Part shown: positions 62,471 through 64,000 of the stretch, in pieces
Numbering within the stretch: position 1 is the first letter of the stretch
Layout: the number at the start of each line of letters is the position of its first letter
NCBI GenBank assembly: GCA_020091685.1
Contig: CM034606.1
Coordinates: 11,579,695-11,643,694, forward strand
Direction: 5' to 3'
DNA length: 64,000 nucleotides
Origin: Lutjanus erythropterus
Lineage: Eukaryota > Chordata > Actinopteri > Lutjaniformes > Lutjanidae
Notes under the pieces: model-generated
The model's input: the letters and a program-made list of their open reading frames with translations, nothing else
Databases searched by the model: none
Told to the model about the DNA's origin: nothing
Made by a program: the position numbers and the translations under genes

Positions 62471-64000
62471 TCACAGACCTACATGCTGATACAGTGTTTG
62501 TTTTCACCCAAAGGGGGGCGTGTGCGTTCTCAAAACAGGGACATGCCGTATGGCTGCTCTCATCCATTGGTCTCACTCTGAATTTGTTCGTTGCCTTGAG
62601 CACTCGCAGTCTGTCTCTACAGCAAGTGAACGTTGACCTCAAAGCTAGCTTCCAACCTGGTGCCTGTATTTAGCCATTATAGTATCTCTTGTTTATTTAA
62701 AGAAAGATATTTTTCGCCATTATGTGTTTTATGTTTATAACAGATGAGATCAAATGCCTAAAGGTACCGTGTAGTTTCACATGCTGATCAAAAAGATGTC
62801 ATTTCTTTAACTTCTGCGGCCTAGTTGGCGGGAAAATGAGAAGGGAGCATTGCTATTTTTGTTTTTATAGATTTATTTCCTTTCGGTTCATTTTTTAAAT
62901 AATTTTGTTTACATTTTTTTTAATGTTGATTTAATTTTGTGGCTGAATATTAAGGCAGTAGTTTGTCAACAATGCCATAGTGTCGCCTGTTGTGAAAGGC
63001 CAGAAGAGCCAACATCAAATAGGCCAAAGCTGACAGCAAATTGGTCAGATCACAGCAAGCTCTTGTTGCCATGGTAATTTATTTACACGTAGCTCTTATT
63101 GTCTTCAGTGTCCTTGGGTTGATAGAGTATTCACACAGGCTCTTACGCTGGTACAATATGTACACAGCAGCTTGCATTTACAAAGGGAATTAGCAACATT
63201 GGCTGATGCTGTTCATGCCGACATGACAGCAGAGACCAACCGGAGCATCTAGAACAGAAACTGGCCACCCGAGAGATTGCTAAATAATGATAGATTTCAA
63301 AATAAAGGACGAAAATGCCCAGAATTGCCTTTATTTGTTGGTGTAGGAGTAGAAGTGTTATCATTCAACGGAAGCCCGGATTCCACAGTAGTTCTAGTGT
63401 GTATTTGTGTATGTTTTGGTGGTACAGTCACGGTGCCCACTCTGGATATGGATACTGTATTTCGAACACAAAAGCTTAAATGGAGTGTGTTGCCTTTTTC
63501 TTACACAGTTGTTTGCAAGTAAACATTGTCACTTTGGTGAATCATGTTTTTAGACACCGAAAGTTACAGTGCGAGTGTTTCAAGATCAACATGTTATTTC
63601 AGATGTTTAACTTACTGAATGTAAAAACGACTTTAACATCTTGGAAGTGTAATTGTAGGCTGTATTTATAGATTTGACAAGTGCATTCACTATACGGCTT
63701 TTCAGTATGCTACTTGCCTTGATTCTTCATTCCTTCCAATGAGTACTCCTCTATACTTCTAATGCAACTCTGAACAAAAGAATTGACTATGTACATCACA
63801 TAATTATGACAATATTGTTGTGTTAGTGGAATGCTTATTTATTGAACTGTCTATTCTTGACATATATAGTGTGACTTCAGTTTCCTAAAGTGGAAGAACA
63901 TAAATGGTAAGGTCTATAAGCACTATCTTAGTAAGTAGGACTGCATTATATTTACCATTCTGCATTGTGATGATTATTGCATCAACACTTGTTGGTATTC

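Larger units (their letters stand above)
56141..64000 (+). other. KLC4 intron running off the right edge
   Basis: At least 7.9 kb with repeats as listed and one weak candidate exon (60166-60221). No exon coding the conserved KLC tail (RSGSLGKIRD-type) was found, so it should lie to the right of 64000. 61000-61190 is C/T-rich. 62820-64000 has no recognised feature. Confidence 0.5.

Overview
The window is vertebrate nuclear DNA, most likely from a ray-finned (percomorph-type) teleost. Three intron-rich protein genes have short GT-AG exons in AT-rich introns. The introns carry fish-type repeats: an L2-like LINE, a second LINE relic with a FYADD box, TTAA-flanked MITEs, foldback MITEs and a tRNA-derived SINE head. 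There are no bacterial features (operons, Shine-Dalgarno sites, CRISPR). I joined the exons by hand from splice signals, reading phase and remembered human family members; no alignment was run.

Layout. (1) 410-21923, plus strand: the last 20 coding exons (748 residues) of a PACS sorting-adaptor gene, closest to PACS1 by its C-terminus but with PACS2-like features. Its 5' exons lie left of the window. A single-exon 3' UTR of about 4.3 kb follows, to a poly(A) signal at 26261. (2) 29054-26396, minus strand: a complete seven-exon MRPL2 gene (298 residues), tail to tail with PACS; the two poly(A) signals are only 30 bp apart. (3) From about 31.6 kb, plus strand: a kinesin light chain best matching KLC4. 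It has a probable non-coding first exon ending at 31693, a first intron of about 10.7 kb, and 13 coding exons from 42400 to 56098 (546 residues). The C-terminal tail exons lie beyond the right edge. MRPL2 and KLC4 are head to head, and each putative promoter region has a CRE-type element.

The three products do not form one pathway. PACS proteins sort acidic-cluster cargo between the trans-Golgi network and endosomes, MRPL2 is in the mitochondrial large ribosomal subunit, and kinesin light chains link kinesin-1 to cargo. The neighbourhood does have evolutionary meaning: in human, PACS1 lies near KLC2 and PACS2 near KLC1, while KLC4 lies next to MRPL2 without a PACS gene. A PACS gene beside MRPL2-KLC4 could be the missing third member of this ancient set.

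I found no wholly new system. The best leads are: a mosaic PACS gene in the KLC4 neighbourhood; a decayed tandem duplication around KLC4 coding exon 9 with a decoy splice acceptor; a 9-nt candidate microexon in KLC4; overlapping convergent 3' ends of PACS and MRPL2; and several nested or inverted repeat structures.
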